Of a stretch of 10,695 bases of DNA, positions 1-5,591 are shown in pieces. A program made the position numbers and the translations under genes. Origin of the DNA: an uncultured bacterium (lineage in GTDB: Bacteria; Bacillota; Clostridia; Oscillospirales; Ruminococcaceae); contig CAKWRB010000030.1 of NCBI GenBank assembly GCA_934845495.1, positions 1 through 10,695 of the forward strand, read 5' to 3'. The notes below the pieces were generated by a model. The model was not told the origin of the DNA and searched no databases. It was given only the letters and a program-made list of their open reading frames with translations. Every line of letters begins with the position of its first letter. The stretch's first letter is position 1.

Positions 1-990
1 TCCCACGACCGTAGTTTTCTGGATGTCTGCGTGGACCATATCCTCTCCATCAACCGGGCGGACATCGAGGTGCAGAGCGGAAACTTCTCCAGTTGGTACG
101 AAAACTTCTGCCGTCAGCAGGAGTTTGAACTTGCCCAGGACGCCAGGCTCCGGAAGTCCATTGCCGAGATGGAGCAGGCCGCCCGGCAGACCAAGCGCTG
201 GTCGGACGCAGTGGAAAAGAGCAAGAACGGCGCCCGCACCGGTGGGGCCAAGGCGGATAAGGGCTACATCGGCCACAAGGCCGCCAAGATGATGCAGCGG
301 GCCAAGAACCTGGAGAACCGGCAGCAGCGGGCCATCGAAGAAAAATCCGCCCTGCTCCGGAACCGGGAATGGGCCGAGGAGCTGAAGATCCACCCGCTCC
401 CCTACTTTTCCGAGACCCTGCTCACCCTGTCCGGGGTGGCGCCGGCCTACGGCGGAACGGCGGTCTGCGCCCCGGTCACCCTGGCAGTGCAGCAGGGGGA
501 ACGCATTTTGCTGGACGGGCGCAACGGTTCGGGCAAATCCAGCCTGCTGCGGCTGCTGACCGGGCAGCCGGTGGAGCACTGCGGCACCCTGTCCCTGGGG
601 TCGGGGCTGGTGATCTCCTATGTGCCCCAGGATCCCTCCGGCCTGCAGGGGACGCTGGAGGACTTTGCGGCGGAGAGCGGCATCGAGGAGACTCTGTTCA
701 AGGCGATTCTGCGCAAGATGGACTTTTCCCGGCTCCAGTTTGAAAAGCGGATGGAGGATTTCTCCGCCGGGCAGAAGAAAAAGGTGCTGCTGGCCCGCAG
801 CCTGTGTCAGCGGGCACACCTCTACCTCTGGGACGAGCCGCTCAACTACATCGACCTCTACACCCGGCTGCAGATCGAGGAGCTGATCCGGGCGTTTTCT
901 CCCACCATGGTCCTGGTGGAGCACGACCGTGCCTTCCAGCAGGGGGTTGCCACCCGGACGGTGCGGCTCGCTGCTTTGCCGCAGCACTGA
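1..990 (+). CDS. Lsa-type ABC-F ribosome-protection ATPase (5' partial)
   Basis: This is the C-terminal part of a cytoplasmic twin-ATPase ABC-F protein; the start lies left of the window and 329 residues are visible. Residues 1-7 (SHDRSFL) are the H-loop region of the first ATPase domain. Residues ~30-125 are the long charged interdomain linker, with the KNGAR..GGAKADKGYIGHKAAKMM block that I know from Lsa-family proteins. The second ATPase domain has Walker A GRNGSGKS (173-180), a YVPQD Q-loop (~208-211), an altered signature FSAGQ (254-258), Walker B LYLWDEP (274-280) and VEHD (306-309). There are no membrane segments, so it is not a transporter. Family knowledge: Lsa, Vga and related proteins displace lincosamide, streptogramin A and pleuromutilin drugs from the ribosome; some relatives are housekeeping factors. 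Resistance is therefore an inference. I see no U-tract terminator on this strand after the stop. Confidence 0.88.
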   Translation, partial: SHDRSFLDVCVDHILSINRADIEVQSGNFSSWYENFCRQQEFELAQDARLRKSIAEMEQAARQTKRWSDAVEKSKNGARTGGAKADKGYIGHKAAKMMQRAKNLENRQQRAIEEKSALLRNREWAEELKIHPLPYFSETLLTLSGVAPAYGGTAVCAPVTLAVQQGERILLDGRNGSGKSSLLRLLTGQPVEHCGTLSLGSGLVISYVPQDPSGLQGTLEDFAAESGIEETLFKAILRKMDFSRLQFEKRMEDFSAGQKKKVLLARSLCQRAHLYLWDEPLNYIDLYTRLQIEELIRAFSPTMVLVEHDRAFQQGVATRTVRLAALPQH

Positions 991-992
991 TA

Positions 993-1027
993 TAAAAAAT
1001 CCCCCTGTCCTCAGGCAGGACAGGGGG
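993..1027 (-). terminator. intrinsic terminator of the HTH/desulfoferrodoxin-like gene
   Basis: A perfect 11-bp stem (1001-1011 with 1017-1027) has a 5-nt loop. On the minus strand it is followed by a run of T (complement of the A-run 995-999). It begins 4 nt after the minus-strand stop at 1032. On the plus strand no T-run follows the stem, so it is unlikely to stop the converging ABC-F transcript efficiently. Confidence 0.8.
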
Positions 1028-1031
1028 CTGG

Positions 1032-1616
1032 TCAGATGAGCTGGTAGAGCAGCCCATCCCGGGTGCTGTACCAGACCAGCAGGCCGTGTTCCCGGCGGGG
1101 CAGGCGCAGCTGGAAATCCCATTCGGGGTACTGCCGCCACACCTTTAGACTCCCGCCGGAGAGCAGGGCGGCAAAGGCGATGTGCTCGGCCTTGGTCATG
1201 GGGTGGCTGGTGGTGATGTACCATTCATCTTCCACCGGGTCGGTGTGCAGGCGCTGGGTTTCGTCCGCCTTTTGGGGCCGCTGGGGCTCCAGGGCGCGTC
1301 CGCAGCACTGCACCCCGGCCGGTGAGGCGGAAAAGACCAGGTTGCCGCACACCGGACAGATGTAAAAGACTGTGTGTTTCATATTCCCTCCCTGTGGGGG
1401 ATTTTCCGCAAGATCGGCGGTGAGCAGTACCTCGGTGCTGACGCCCAGTACTGCCGCCAGCGGCGCCAGCAGCGAGATGTCCGGGCAGCCCAGACCACGC
1501 TCCCATTTTGAGATGGTGCGGTCGCTTACAGCAAGGCGGTCGGCCAGATTTTGCTGGGTCAGCCCCAGGTGGGTGCGCAGCGCCCGGATCAGAGCGCCGG
1601 TTTTGACAGGATCCAT
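1032..1616 (-). CDS. HTH (XRE) regulator with desulfoferrodoxin-like C-terminus
   Basis: The protein has 194 residues. Residues ~8-65 are an XRE/Cro helix-turn-helix (LTQQNLADRLAVSDRTISKWERG, split here as LTQQNLADRLAV and SDRTISKWERG, 19-41). Residues ~83-112 look like a desulforedoxin-type metal knuckle: C87-x2-C90 then C104-C105, in the form YICPVCG...CCG. Residues 136-194 resemble the superoxide-reductase domain of desulfoferrodoxin, starting SHPMTKAEH. The usual Cys and His near the end (C-N-x-H-G) are replaced by S184 and D187 (YSTRDGL), so the catalytic iron centre is probably lost while the knuckle cysteines remain. Start: ATG at 1616 is preceded by AAAGGGGG and by a promoter at 1639-1667; upstream in-frame codons would lie before the transcript start. 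It probably senses metal or redox state and may control itself; its targets are unknown. Confidence 0.82.
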   Translation of the reverse strand: MDPVKTGALIRALRTHLGLTQQNLADRLAVSDRTISKWERGLGCPDISLLAPLAAVLGVSTEVLLTADLAENPPQGGNMKHTVFYICPVCGNLVFSASPAGVQCCGRALEPQRPQKADETQRLHTDPVEDEWYITTSHPMTKAEHIAFAALLSGGSLKVWRQYPEWDFQLRLPRREHGLLVWYSTRDGLLYQLI

Positions 1617-1638
1617 GGGAGATCCCCCTTTCATAGAG

Positions 1639-1667
1639 AGTATACCCCGAACGGCGGTATCTGTCAC
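1639..1667 (-). promoter_or_regulatory. sigma-A promoter of the HTH gene, with a dyad
   Basis: On the minus strand, GTGACA (1662-1667) and TATACT (1639-1644) are separated by 17 bp, with the expected start about 16 nt before the ATG at 1616. An imperfect dyad, ATACC-N9-GGTAT (1642-1660), lies over the -10 and spacer and could be an autoregulatory operator. The dyad role is inference. Confidence 0.7.
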
Positions 1668-1794
1668 CCAACGTTCCGGCGAGCAGGGCGCAGCGATTCG
1701 GTACGGGAGCCCTGTGTATGGCAGGTCAACGCAGGATTCCTCACAAAAAGTGAACAGAAATTTGATGGACTTGCACAATTCGCCCGAAGATGCG

Positions 1795-1824
1795 TTGCAG
1801 AATAGCTGGGCTTTCGGGTATAAT
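1795..1824 (+). promoter_or_regulatory. sigma-A promoter of the NusG-II/lipoprotein pair
   Basis: TTGCAG (1795-1800) and a consensus TATAAT (1819-1824) are 18 bp apart. The expected transcript start is near 1831. This excludes the upstream ATG codons of the reading frame and leaves the TTG at 1892 as the first codon with a ribosome site. Confidence 0.75.
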
Positions 1825-1875
1825 GAGAAAAATATTCCGCAAGACGGTGGATTGCACCGCCAATAGAGGAAAAAA

Positions 1876-1883
1876 GGTGGAGG
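1876..1883 (+). promoter_or_regulatory. ribosome binding site deciding a TTG start
   Basis: GGTGGAGG lies 8 nt before TTG at 1892. The next in-frame ATG (1913) has no comparable Shine-Dalgarno sequence, so the TTG is preferred. Confidence 0.65.
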
Positions 1884-1891
1884 AATCCAAT

Positions 1892-2293
1892 TTGAGCGAA
1901 CAACGGAAATTTATGAAAAAAAGTGACCTGCTGGTGATCCTGGTCCTGGCCGGTGTCTTTCTGGGCGGCTGGTTCTGGATGCGCTCCCGGGGTGCCGGGG
2001 CAACCGAAGAAAACTATGCAGTGCTGTCCATCAACGATCAGGTGCTGGAGGTCTGGCCTCTGGCGGAACACCACAACGACCTCACCGTGGACCTGGCCCC
2101 CTATGGCTTCCCTGGGAAGGCAGAGTTCCACGATGGAGCGGTGCGCGTGGTGGATGTGGACTGCCCGGACAAGGTGTGTGAATCGATGGGCTATGTGAAG
2201 AACGAGATGGAGGCAGTGGTCTGCCTGCCCAACCGGATGTCCATCATCATTTATACCCCGGAGGAGTACCACAACCTGACCGGCGAGGAATAA
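1892..2293 (+). CDS. NusG domain II-containing membrane-anchored protein
   Basis: The protein has 133 residues from the TTG start. After a short basic N-terminus there is one membrane segment (residues ~12-30, LLVILVLAGVFLGGWFW). The exported part has a beta-rich domain with D90-C91-P-D-K-V-C96 and V-C111-LPNRMSIIIY, the signature of the small NusG domain II proteins of clostridia (KOW-free, not the transcription factor itself). Three cysteines outside the membrane may be disulfide bonded. In family relatives this domain often lies near flavin-transfer or Rnf-type redox genes, but none is nearby here. The function is unknown. It probably shares a transcript with the lipoprotein gene 67 bp downstream; a weak hairpin (2313-2330) in the gap has no T-run. 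Confidence 0.78.
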   Translation: MSEQRKFMKKSDLLVILVLAGVFLGGWFWMRSRGAGATEENYAVLSINDQVLEVWPLAEHHNDLTVDLAPYGFPGKAEFHDGAVRVVDVDCPDKVCESMGYVKNEMEAVVCLPNRMSIIIYTPEEYHNLTGEE

Positions 2294-2360
2294 GTTTACA
2301 ATCCGGACAGTGCCCATTCAAACCAATGGGTTACAATAGAAGAAAACGGAGGTGTTTTGG

Positions 2361-3005
2361 ATGAAACAGAAGCGTTGGATCTCTCTTCTCACCGCAGGGG
2401 TGCTGGCCATTGGCCTGGCGCTGACCGGCTGTGCCCCTGCCCAGCAGCCCGGTTCGCAGCCGGAGTCGTCCTCCCAGGTGGAGGAGAGCTCCCAGGAGCC
2501 GGAGACCAAGGTGCCCGCCCTCTACATCGGAACGGTCGATGCCGAGGGGAACGGCAGCTTCCAGGAGTATCCCTTTGTCGGTTCCGGGAAGGTGACCCCC
2601 GAGGCGCTGATTGCCGCCATGGCAGAGCTGACCGGCTGGAACCTCACCCTCAGTGCCGAGGACCCGGTGACCACCGGCAAGGGCGGCATGACGGTGTCCT
2701 TTGCGCCGGGGAGCGCCATCTTCACCGGCCCGCCCATCGAACAGAAGGAGGAATTCCATCTCTACTCGGCCGACCAGCTCTGCTACACCGTCTTTGACAG
2801 TGTGCAGAAAACCCTCCAGGAGAACTTCTCCCCGGAAAACCCCGGTGCGCTGGACATCTACTACTGCACCGACGGCAGCGGAGAGATCGAGCTGGGACAG
2901 CTGGGTGTGGTGCTGCCGCTGGACGAGCCGTACAGCCATGCTCTGTTTGAGCAGCTGCTCATGTCCGCGGTGATTGCCGAGCCGGACGATTCCGCAGCGG
3001 AATGA
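2361..3005 (+). CDS. GerMN-like lipoprotein
   Basis: The protein has 214 residues. The signal peptide ends in lipobox LTGC with C24 as the lipid-bearing cysteine, followed by a Ser/Glu/Gln/Pro-rich linker (~25-52). The mature domain (~53-206) contains TPEALIAAMAELTGWNLTL, a GGMTVSFAPGSAIFTGPP turn and ALDIYYCTDGSGEIEL. This order resembles the GerMN domain of sporulation, germination and cell-wall lipoproteins, but I am only moderately sure of the family. It should sit on the outer face of the membrane. Start: GGAGGT (2348-2353) is 7 nt before ATG 2361; the in-frame GTG at 2352 overlaps that site and is less likely. A strong terminator follows. Confidence 0.75.
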   Translation: MKQKRWISLLTAGVLAIGLALTGCAPAQQPGSQPESSSQVEESSQEPETKVPALYIGTVDAEGNGSFQEYPFVGSGKVTPEALIAAMAELTGWNLTLSAEDPVTTGKGGMTVSFAPGSAIFTGPPIEQKEEFHLYSADQLCYTVFDSVQKTLQENFSPENPGALDIYYCTDGSGEIELGQLGVVLPLDEPYSHALFEQLLMSAVIAEPDDSAAE

Positions 3006-3018
3006 TTTTTTCCAAAAC

Positions 3019-3051
3019 AAAAGCGCAGGGGCAAGGGCCCCTGCGTTTTTT
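3019..3051 (+). terminator. intrinsic terminator of the lipoprotein gene
   Basis: A 9-bp G/C-rich stem, CGCAGGGGC with GCCCCTGCG (3024-3032 and 3037-3045), has a 4-nt AAGG loop and six T directly after. It starts 13 nt after the stop codon. Confidence 0.92.
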
Positions 3052-3059
3052 ATCCCATG

Positions 3060-3095
3060 AAAAAACCGCACCGGAGGGGTAAAGATCCGGTGCGG
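3060..3095 (-). terminator. terminator hairpin of the small RNA
   Basis: A perfect 10-bp stem (3066-3075 with 3086-3095) has a 10-nt loop. On the minus strand six T follow (complement of 3060-3065). No minus-strand protein gene ends here, which points to a short independent transcript. Confidence 0.8.
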
Positions 3096-3163
3096 CCATA
3101 TTGGTTCCAATGTTTTGGGAGGAATCCCACCGGTGGGTAACGCCGGTGGGGTCGTTCATGTCT
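3060..3163 (-). ncRNA. putative small RNA with two C-rich hairpin loops
   Basis: This minus-strand unit has a perfect promoter just upstream (3170-3197) and an intrinsic terminator, giving an RNA of about 104 nt. Hairpin 1 pairs CCCACCGG with CCGGUGGG (3150-3143 and 3133-3126), with loop CGUUACCCA. A linker carries CCUCCC and the near-palindrome AUUGGAACCAAU. Hairpin 2 pairs CCGCACCGGA with UCCGGUGCGG (3095-3086 and 3075-3066), has loop UCUUUACCCC, and is followed by six U, so it doubles as terminator. The stems share CACCGG and both loops share UUACCC. Repeated exposed C-runs are known in Gram-positive regulatory RNAs that pair with Shine-Dalgarno sequences (RsaE, LhrC types), so a trans-acting role is inferred. 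An AUG near the 5' end (3159) opens a frame without a ribosome site that runs through the terminator; I do not treat it as a gene. I recognise no Rfam class. Confidence 0.68.
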
Positions 3164-3169
3164 GTCTTA

Positions 3170-3197
3170 ATTATACTGTTTCAGTAGATGATGTCAA
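3170..3197 (-). promoter_or_regulatory. perfect-consensus sigma-A promoter of the small RNA
   Basis: On the minus strand, TTGACA (3192-3197) and TATAAT (3170-3175) both match consensus exactly, with a 16-bp spacer. It is the strongest promoter in the window and predicts a start near 3163. Confidence 0.85.
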
Positions 3198-3227
3198 CCC
3201 CTGAACAAACGGTTCTCTGTTCTATGT

Positions 3228-3266
3228 AGATTGCACAAGAGTATAGCGAAATATTTTGTGCAATCT
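3228..3266. repeat. perfect 11-bp inverted repeat with 17-bp spacer
   Basis: AGATTGCACAA (3228-3238) and TTGTGCAATCT (3256-3266) are exact reverse complements around an AT-rich spacer. The repeat lies upstream of the small-RNA promoter, centred about 84 bp before the predicted start, and just downstream of the permease terminator. It could be a protein-binding dyad or an RNA stem. No T-run follows on either strand, so it is not a terminator. Confidence 0.7.
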
Positions 3267-3271
3267 CCCAA

Positions 3272-3307
3272 TAAAAATCCCTCCGGATGCCGGAGCAGCC
3301 GAAGGGA
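3272..3307 (-). terminator. terminator of the GntR/ABC operon
   Basis: On the minus strand, CTCCGG and CCGGAG (3290-3295 and 3281-3286) close a 3-nt loop, followed by GGGA and five T (complement of 3273-3277). A longer alternative pairing (3278-3286 with 3299-3307, one mismatch) is also possible. It begins 25 nt after the permease stop. Confidence 0.72.
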
Positions 3308-3320
3308 GAGAGGGGGCAGG

Positions 3321-3995
3321 TTATCCTTCCACAATGGGGTGGCGCTCATGGTCCACACCGCCCTGGCGGTAGAACCGCTCGGTGAGCCGGAGCGAGAAGG
3401 GCATCAGCGCCCAGAGCAGGGCGGCACAGGCGGCAATGCCGTATCCGGCCGAGTTCGGCATTCCGCCGATGGCGCTCATGCCGACGATGGCGGCACTACC
3501 GCCCAGAGCGGCCGCCAGCCCCATGAGCACGAGCAGGGTGAAGCGGCCCCGGGTGGCGCCGAACTTGTAGAGCAGCGGCATACTTCCGCCGGTGATGACA
3601 GCGGAATAGGCCATGGCCGAGCCGATCGTAAAGAGGAGATTGAGCTTTTCAGCAGGGTTCAGCAGCTGGCGCAGCAGTATGGCGCAGACCACCACGACAG
3701 AGCTGGCCAGCCCCACCAGAAAGGCAAACTGGTAGCGGGCCCACAGTACCTGCCGCAGCGGCACCGGCAGCAGGAAGTCCTCGGTGCCGGCGCCCACCGC
3801 CTCCCCGGCCTGCTTGACGGTGTAGACGGCGCTGTATGTCATGATGATGGGCAGAAAGGTGATGACAAAGGAGGCGCTTATCCCCATCAGCAGATAGAGC
3901 CCCAGGTAGATGGCCCACACCAACAGCCAGCTCTTGCCAAAGCTTCGGTACTGCAGCCACTCCCGGCGCAGCAGATAGTAGTTCATCGATTTCAC
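3321..3995 (-). CDS. ABC-2 type transporter permease
   Basis: The protein has 224 residues and about six hydrophobic segments (near 22-40, 42-60, 88-108, 118-138, 150-172 and 186-204), with a cytoplasmic loop around 70-87 reading TEDFLLPVPLRQVLWARY. That loop form is typical of ABC-2 permeases of YtrA/B-type operons. It would form the membrane part of the exporter whose ATPase is encoded just upstream. Start: GTG at 3995 overlaps the ATPase stop in GTGA and has GGGAGGG 8 nt before it; an ATG three codons later is the alternative. The overlap suggests translational coupling. The substrate is unknown; related systems respond to cell-envelope-acting antibiotics, but this is only an analogy. Confidence 0.88.
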   Translation of the reverse strand: MKSMNYYLLRREWLQYRSFGKSWLLVWAIYLGLYLLMGISASFVITFLPIIMTYSAVYTVKQAGEAVGAGTEDFLLPVPLRQVLWARYQFAFLVGLASSVVVVCAILLRQLLNPAEKLNLLFTIGSAMAYSAVITGGSMPLLYKFGATRGRFTLLVLMGLAAALGGSAAIVGMSAIGGMPNSAGYGIAACAALLWALMPFSLRLTERFYRQGGVDHERHPIVEG

Positions 3996-4843
3996 TGTAC
4001 ATTCCCTCCCCGGTAGATGATGAGTTCTTCAATGGTGGGGCGGCGGTAGCGGGCCTCCTGGCCCAGCAGGACTTCGGCTTCTGCCGGTCGGTCGGTGAGA
4101 GCGGTAAAGCCCAGGGCCGACTGCTCCCACCCCAGGAACAGCTCCCGGGTCTCGGCGGTGAGCAGCTCGCTGGGGCCCTGGACCACTCGGAATGCATCCA
4201 GCACCTCGTCCTTTTCCCCCTGGAAGGCCAGGACGCCGTGGTCCAGCCCCACCAGATAGTCGCAGATGTCCTCCAGGTCGGCGGTGATGTGGGTGGAGTA
4301 GAGGATCGTGTTGCCCTCCTCCTCCATATACCGGCGCAGATACCCCAGCAGCCGGTGCCGTACGGCCGGGTCCAGGTTGGCGGTGGGTTCGTCCAGGATC
4401 AGCAGCCGGGGCCGGCAGCAAAAGGCCATCAGGAAGGAGAGGATCTTCTGCTGCCCCTTGGAAAGCTCCTTGATCTTCCGGTCGGGCAGTTCAAACTCCG
4501 CCCGCAGCTGCTGGTAGAGCGCCTCGTCCCACTGGGGATAGAAGGGGCGTACCATCTCATGCACATTCTCCACCGTCAGGGTGGAGATGTAGCAGGGGGT
4601 CTCGCTCACAAAGCCCACCTGTTCCCGGAGGGCGGCATCGGCGGAGAGATCGCCGCCCAGTACCTGGATGGCTCCGGCAGTTTTGGGGATCATGCCCAGC
4701 GCCGAGCGGATCAGGGTGGTTTTGCCTGAGCCGTTTTTGCCTACCAGCCCGGTGACATAGCCCTGCTGCAGCTCCAGCCGGGGGATTTCCACGGCAAAGG
4801 CACCATAGTCCTTTTTGAAGTTCTGCATGGAAATTGCGTTCAT
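3992..4843 (-). CDS. ABC transporter ATP-binding protein (YtrB-like)
   Basis: The protein has 283 residues. The ATPase domain has Walker A GKNGSGKTT (35-43), a Q-loop region reading GFVSETP (77-83) in which the usual Gln is not obvious, signature LSKGQQ (127-132), Walker B LLILDEP (147-153), D-loop ANLDP and H-loop H185 (YSTHIT). Residues ~215-283 are a C-terminal extension. Such an LSKGQ signature and extension are seen in the YtrB/BcrA-like group that pairs with a GntR regulator. It is cytosolic and energises the permease encoded downstream. Start: ATG 4843 lies 4 nt after the GntR stop, and its GAGGAGG ribosome site is inside the last codons of gntR, so the two are likely coupled. Confidence 0.92.
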   Translation of the reverse strand: MNAISMQNFKKDYGAFAVEIPRLELQQGYVTGLVGKNGSGKTTLIRSALGMIPKTAGAIQVLGGDLSADAALREQVGFVSETPCYISTLTVENVHEMVRPFYPQWDEALYQQLRAEFELPDRKIKELSKGQQKILSFLMAFCCRPRLLILDEPTANLDPAVRHRLLGYLRRYMEEEGNTILYSTHITADLEDICDYLVGLDHGVLAFQGEKDEVLDAFRVVQGPSELLTAETRELFLGWEQSALGFTALTDRPAEAEVLLGQEARYRRPTIEELIIYRGGNVQ

Positions 4844-4847
4844 ATCC

Positions 4848-5234
4848 TCATTCCTCCTCTTCGGCCCGGTCGTACAGCCGGCCGATCTGCTCCAGCAGCT
4901 CCTGCCGGGATACCCCTGCTGCCCGGGCTGCCGAAACAGCCCGTTCCAGCCAGCCCTGCATCTCCTGCCGGTGCAGTTCCAGCAGGTGATCCCGGTTTTC
5001 AATGCTTACAATGCTGCCCCGTCCGGGCAGTGTTTTGATATATCCGTCCCGCTCCAGCTCCTCGTAGGCCCGGCGGGTGGTGATGATGCTCACCGATAGA
5101 TCCGCCGCCAGCGTCCGCACACCGGGCAGCAGTTCCCCCTGCGGCAGGGTGCCGCTGAGGATCTGCCGCTGGATCTGCTGGACGATCTGCTCGTACAGAG
5201 GGGTGGTGGAGGTCGGGTCGATTAGGATCGTCAT
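4848..5234 (-). CDS. GntR-family repressor (YtrA subfamily)
   Basis: The protein has 128 residues. The winged helix-turn-helix starts PLYEQIVQQIQRQILSG (12-28) and continues LLPGVRTLAADLSVSIITTRRAYEELERDGYI (36-67, given in segments: LLPGVRTLAADLSV, SIITTRRAYEELERDGYI), then the wing LPGRGSIV. Only a short helical tail of ~50 residues follows, ending in four Glu. That short effector region is typical of YtrA-type GntR proteins, which usually repress their own operon with an ABC exporter, as found here. Start: ATG 5234 has GAGGTGAG just upstream, and the promoter at 5268-5296 supports it. The likely operator is 5247-5290. The inducing signal is unknown. Confidence 0.9.
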   Translation of the reverse strand: MTILIDPTSTTPLYEQIVQQIQRQILSGTLPQGELLPGVRTLAADLSVSIITTRRAYEELERDGYIKTLPGRGSIVSIENRDHLLELHRQEMQGWLERAVSAARAAGVSRQELLEQIGRLYDRAEEEE

Positions 5235-5246
5235 AATCTCACCTCG

Positions 5247-5290
5247 CTGTGTATCTTTTATATACACAGTATATACTGGATATACACAGT
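5247..5290. promoter_or_regulatory. probable GntR operator: stacked dyads
   Basis: Three overlapping symmetries sit on and after the gntR promoter: CTGTGTAT-N7-ATACACAG (5247-5254 with 5262-5269), the perfect 12-bp palindrome CAGTATATACTG (5267-5278), and a direct repeat TATACACAGT at 5261-5270 and 5281-5290, 20 bp (about two helical turns) apart. They cover the -10, spacer and start site, as expected for repression by the encoded YtrA-like GntR protein. Confidence 0.75.
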
Positions 5291-5296
5291 TGTCAA
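5268..5296 (-). promoter_or_regulatory. sigma-A promoter of the GntR/ABC operon
   Basis: On the minus strand, TTGACA (5291-5296) and TATACT (5268-5273) have a 17-bp spacer. It is covered by the palindromic repeats of the putative operator. Confidence 0.82.
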
Positions 5297-5329
5297 TCCC
5301 CTGAAGGACAAAAATTGTCAGAAATCCCC

Positions 5330-5358
5330 TTGCTTTTCTCAGGGGACTGTGCTATGAT
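5330..5358 (+). promoter_or_regulatory. promoter of the riboswitch transcript
   Basis: TTGCTT (5330-5335) and TATGAT (5353-5358) are 17 bp apart, with an expected start near 5365. Around it lie inverted repeats CCCCTGA/TCAGGGG (5298-5304 and 5339-5345) and GACAA-AAA-TTGTC (5307-5319), possible protein sites between the two divergent promoters. Confidence 0.68.
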
Positions 5359-5404
5359 ACATCTTGCACATAACTGCCGGCGTGTACCTGTGCGCCGTAG
5401 ATTT

Positions 5405-5471
5405 CCCATATAATTTTGCTGATCTGGAGCAGAAGTTTCTATGTGGCAGCCATAACTGCCTACGCTATGGG
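5405..5471 (+). promoter_or_regulatory. purine riboswitch aptamer, guanine type
   Basis: The sequence follows the purine riboswitch plan. P1 is CCCAUA (5405-5410) with UAUGGG (5466-5471). J1/2 is UAA. P2 is UUUUGCU (5414-5420) with AGCAGAA (5428-5434), with L2 GAUCUGG. J2/3 is GUUUCUA (5435-5441). P3 pairs GGCAG (5445-5449) with CUGCC (5456-5460), with L3 CCAUAA, and J3/1 ends in C5465 before UAUGGG. L2 GG and L3 CC can make the known loop-loop contact. The base equal to position 74 of the xpt riboswitch is C, which in this family pairs with guanine-like ligands (U would mean adenine). The positions equal to U47 and U51 are unchanged, which argues against the 2'-deoxyguanosine variant. Oddities: L3 is one base shorter than usual and P3 has a bulge. 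A promoter lies before it and terminators after it, but no purine gene follows. Confidence 0.9.
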
Positions 5472-5500
5472 TGTCTTTTGTTTTTGACCTGTTTTTCGGG

Positions 5501-5550
5501 AAGAGAGCGAGGGCCATCCGTATCCTGTTTGGAGGCCGCCGCTCTTTTTT
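5501..5550 (+). terminator. riboswitch expression-platform terminator
   Basis: AAGAGAGCG (5501-5509) pairs with CGCTCTTTT (5540-5548; one G-U pair). An inner stem GGCC(A)TCC with GGAGGCC (5512-5519 and 5531-5537) continues the helix, and six T lie at 5545-5550. It is 30 nt after the P1 stem, where a guanine riboswitch normally has its ligand-dependent terminator. Confidence 0.82.
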
Positions 5551-5567
5551 CATATCCTGGGATCGAA

Positions 5568-5591
5568 CCGCCTGGTTGGGCGGCTTTTTTT
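5568..5591 (+). terminator. second tandem terminator
   Basis: CCGCC (5568-5572) pairs with GGCGG (5579-5583) around a 6-nt loop, then C and seven T. It sits 17 nt after the first terminator, so the riboswitch transcript would normally end before the SIMPL genes. Confidence 0.8.

Noticed and set aside
1664..2317. 217-codon minus-strand frame opposite the NusG-II gene
   Set aside because: Antisense shadow; it crosses both divergent promoters and has no family resemblance.
2313..2330. CCCATT/AATGGG hairpin between the NusG-II and lipoprotein genes
   Set aside because: Six-base stem without a T-run on either strand; too weak to call a terminator or to split the operon.
2959..3159. 66-codon open frame on the minus strand over the small RNA
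   Set aside because: Its ATG is about 4 nt from the predicted RNA start, it has no ribosome site and it runs through the terminator and into the lipoprotein gene. The RNA structure explains the region better.
3231..4016. 261-codon plus-strand frame opposite the permease
   Set aside because: Antisense shadow of the ABC permease; Gln/His/Gly-rich translation without motifs.
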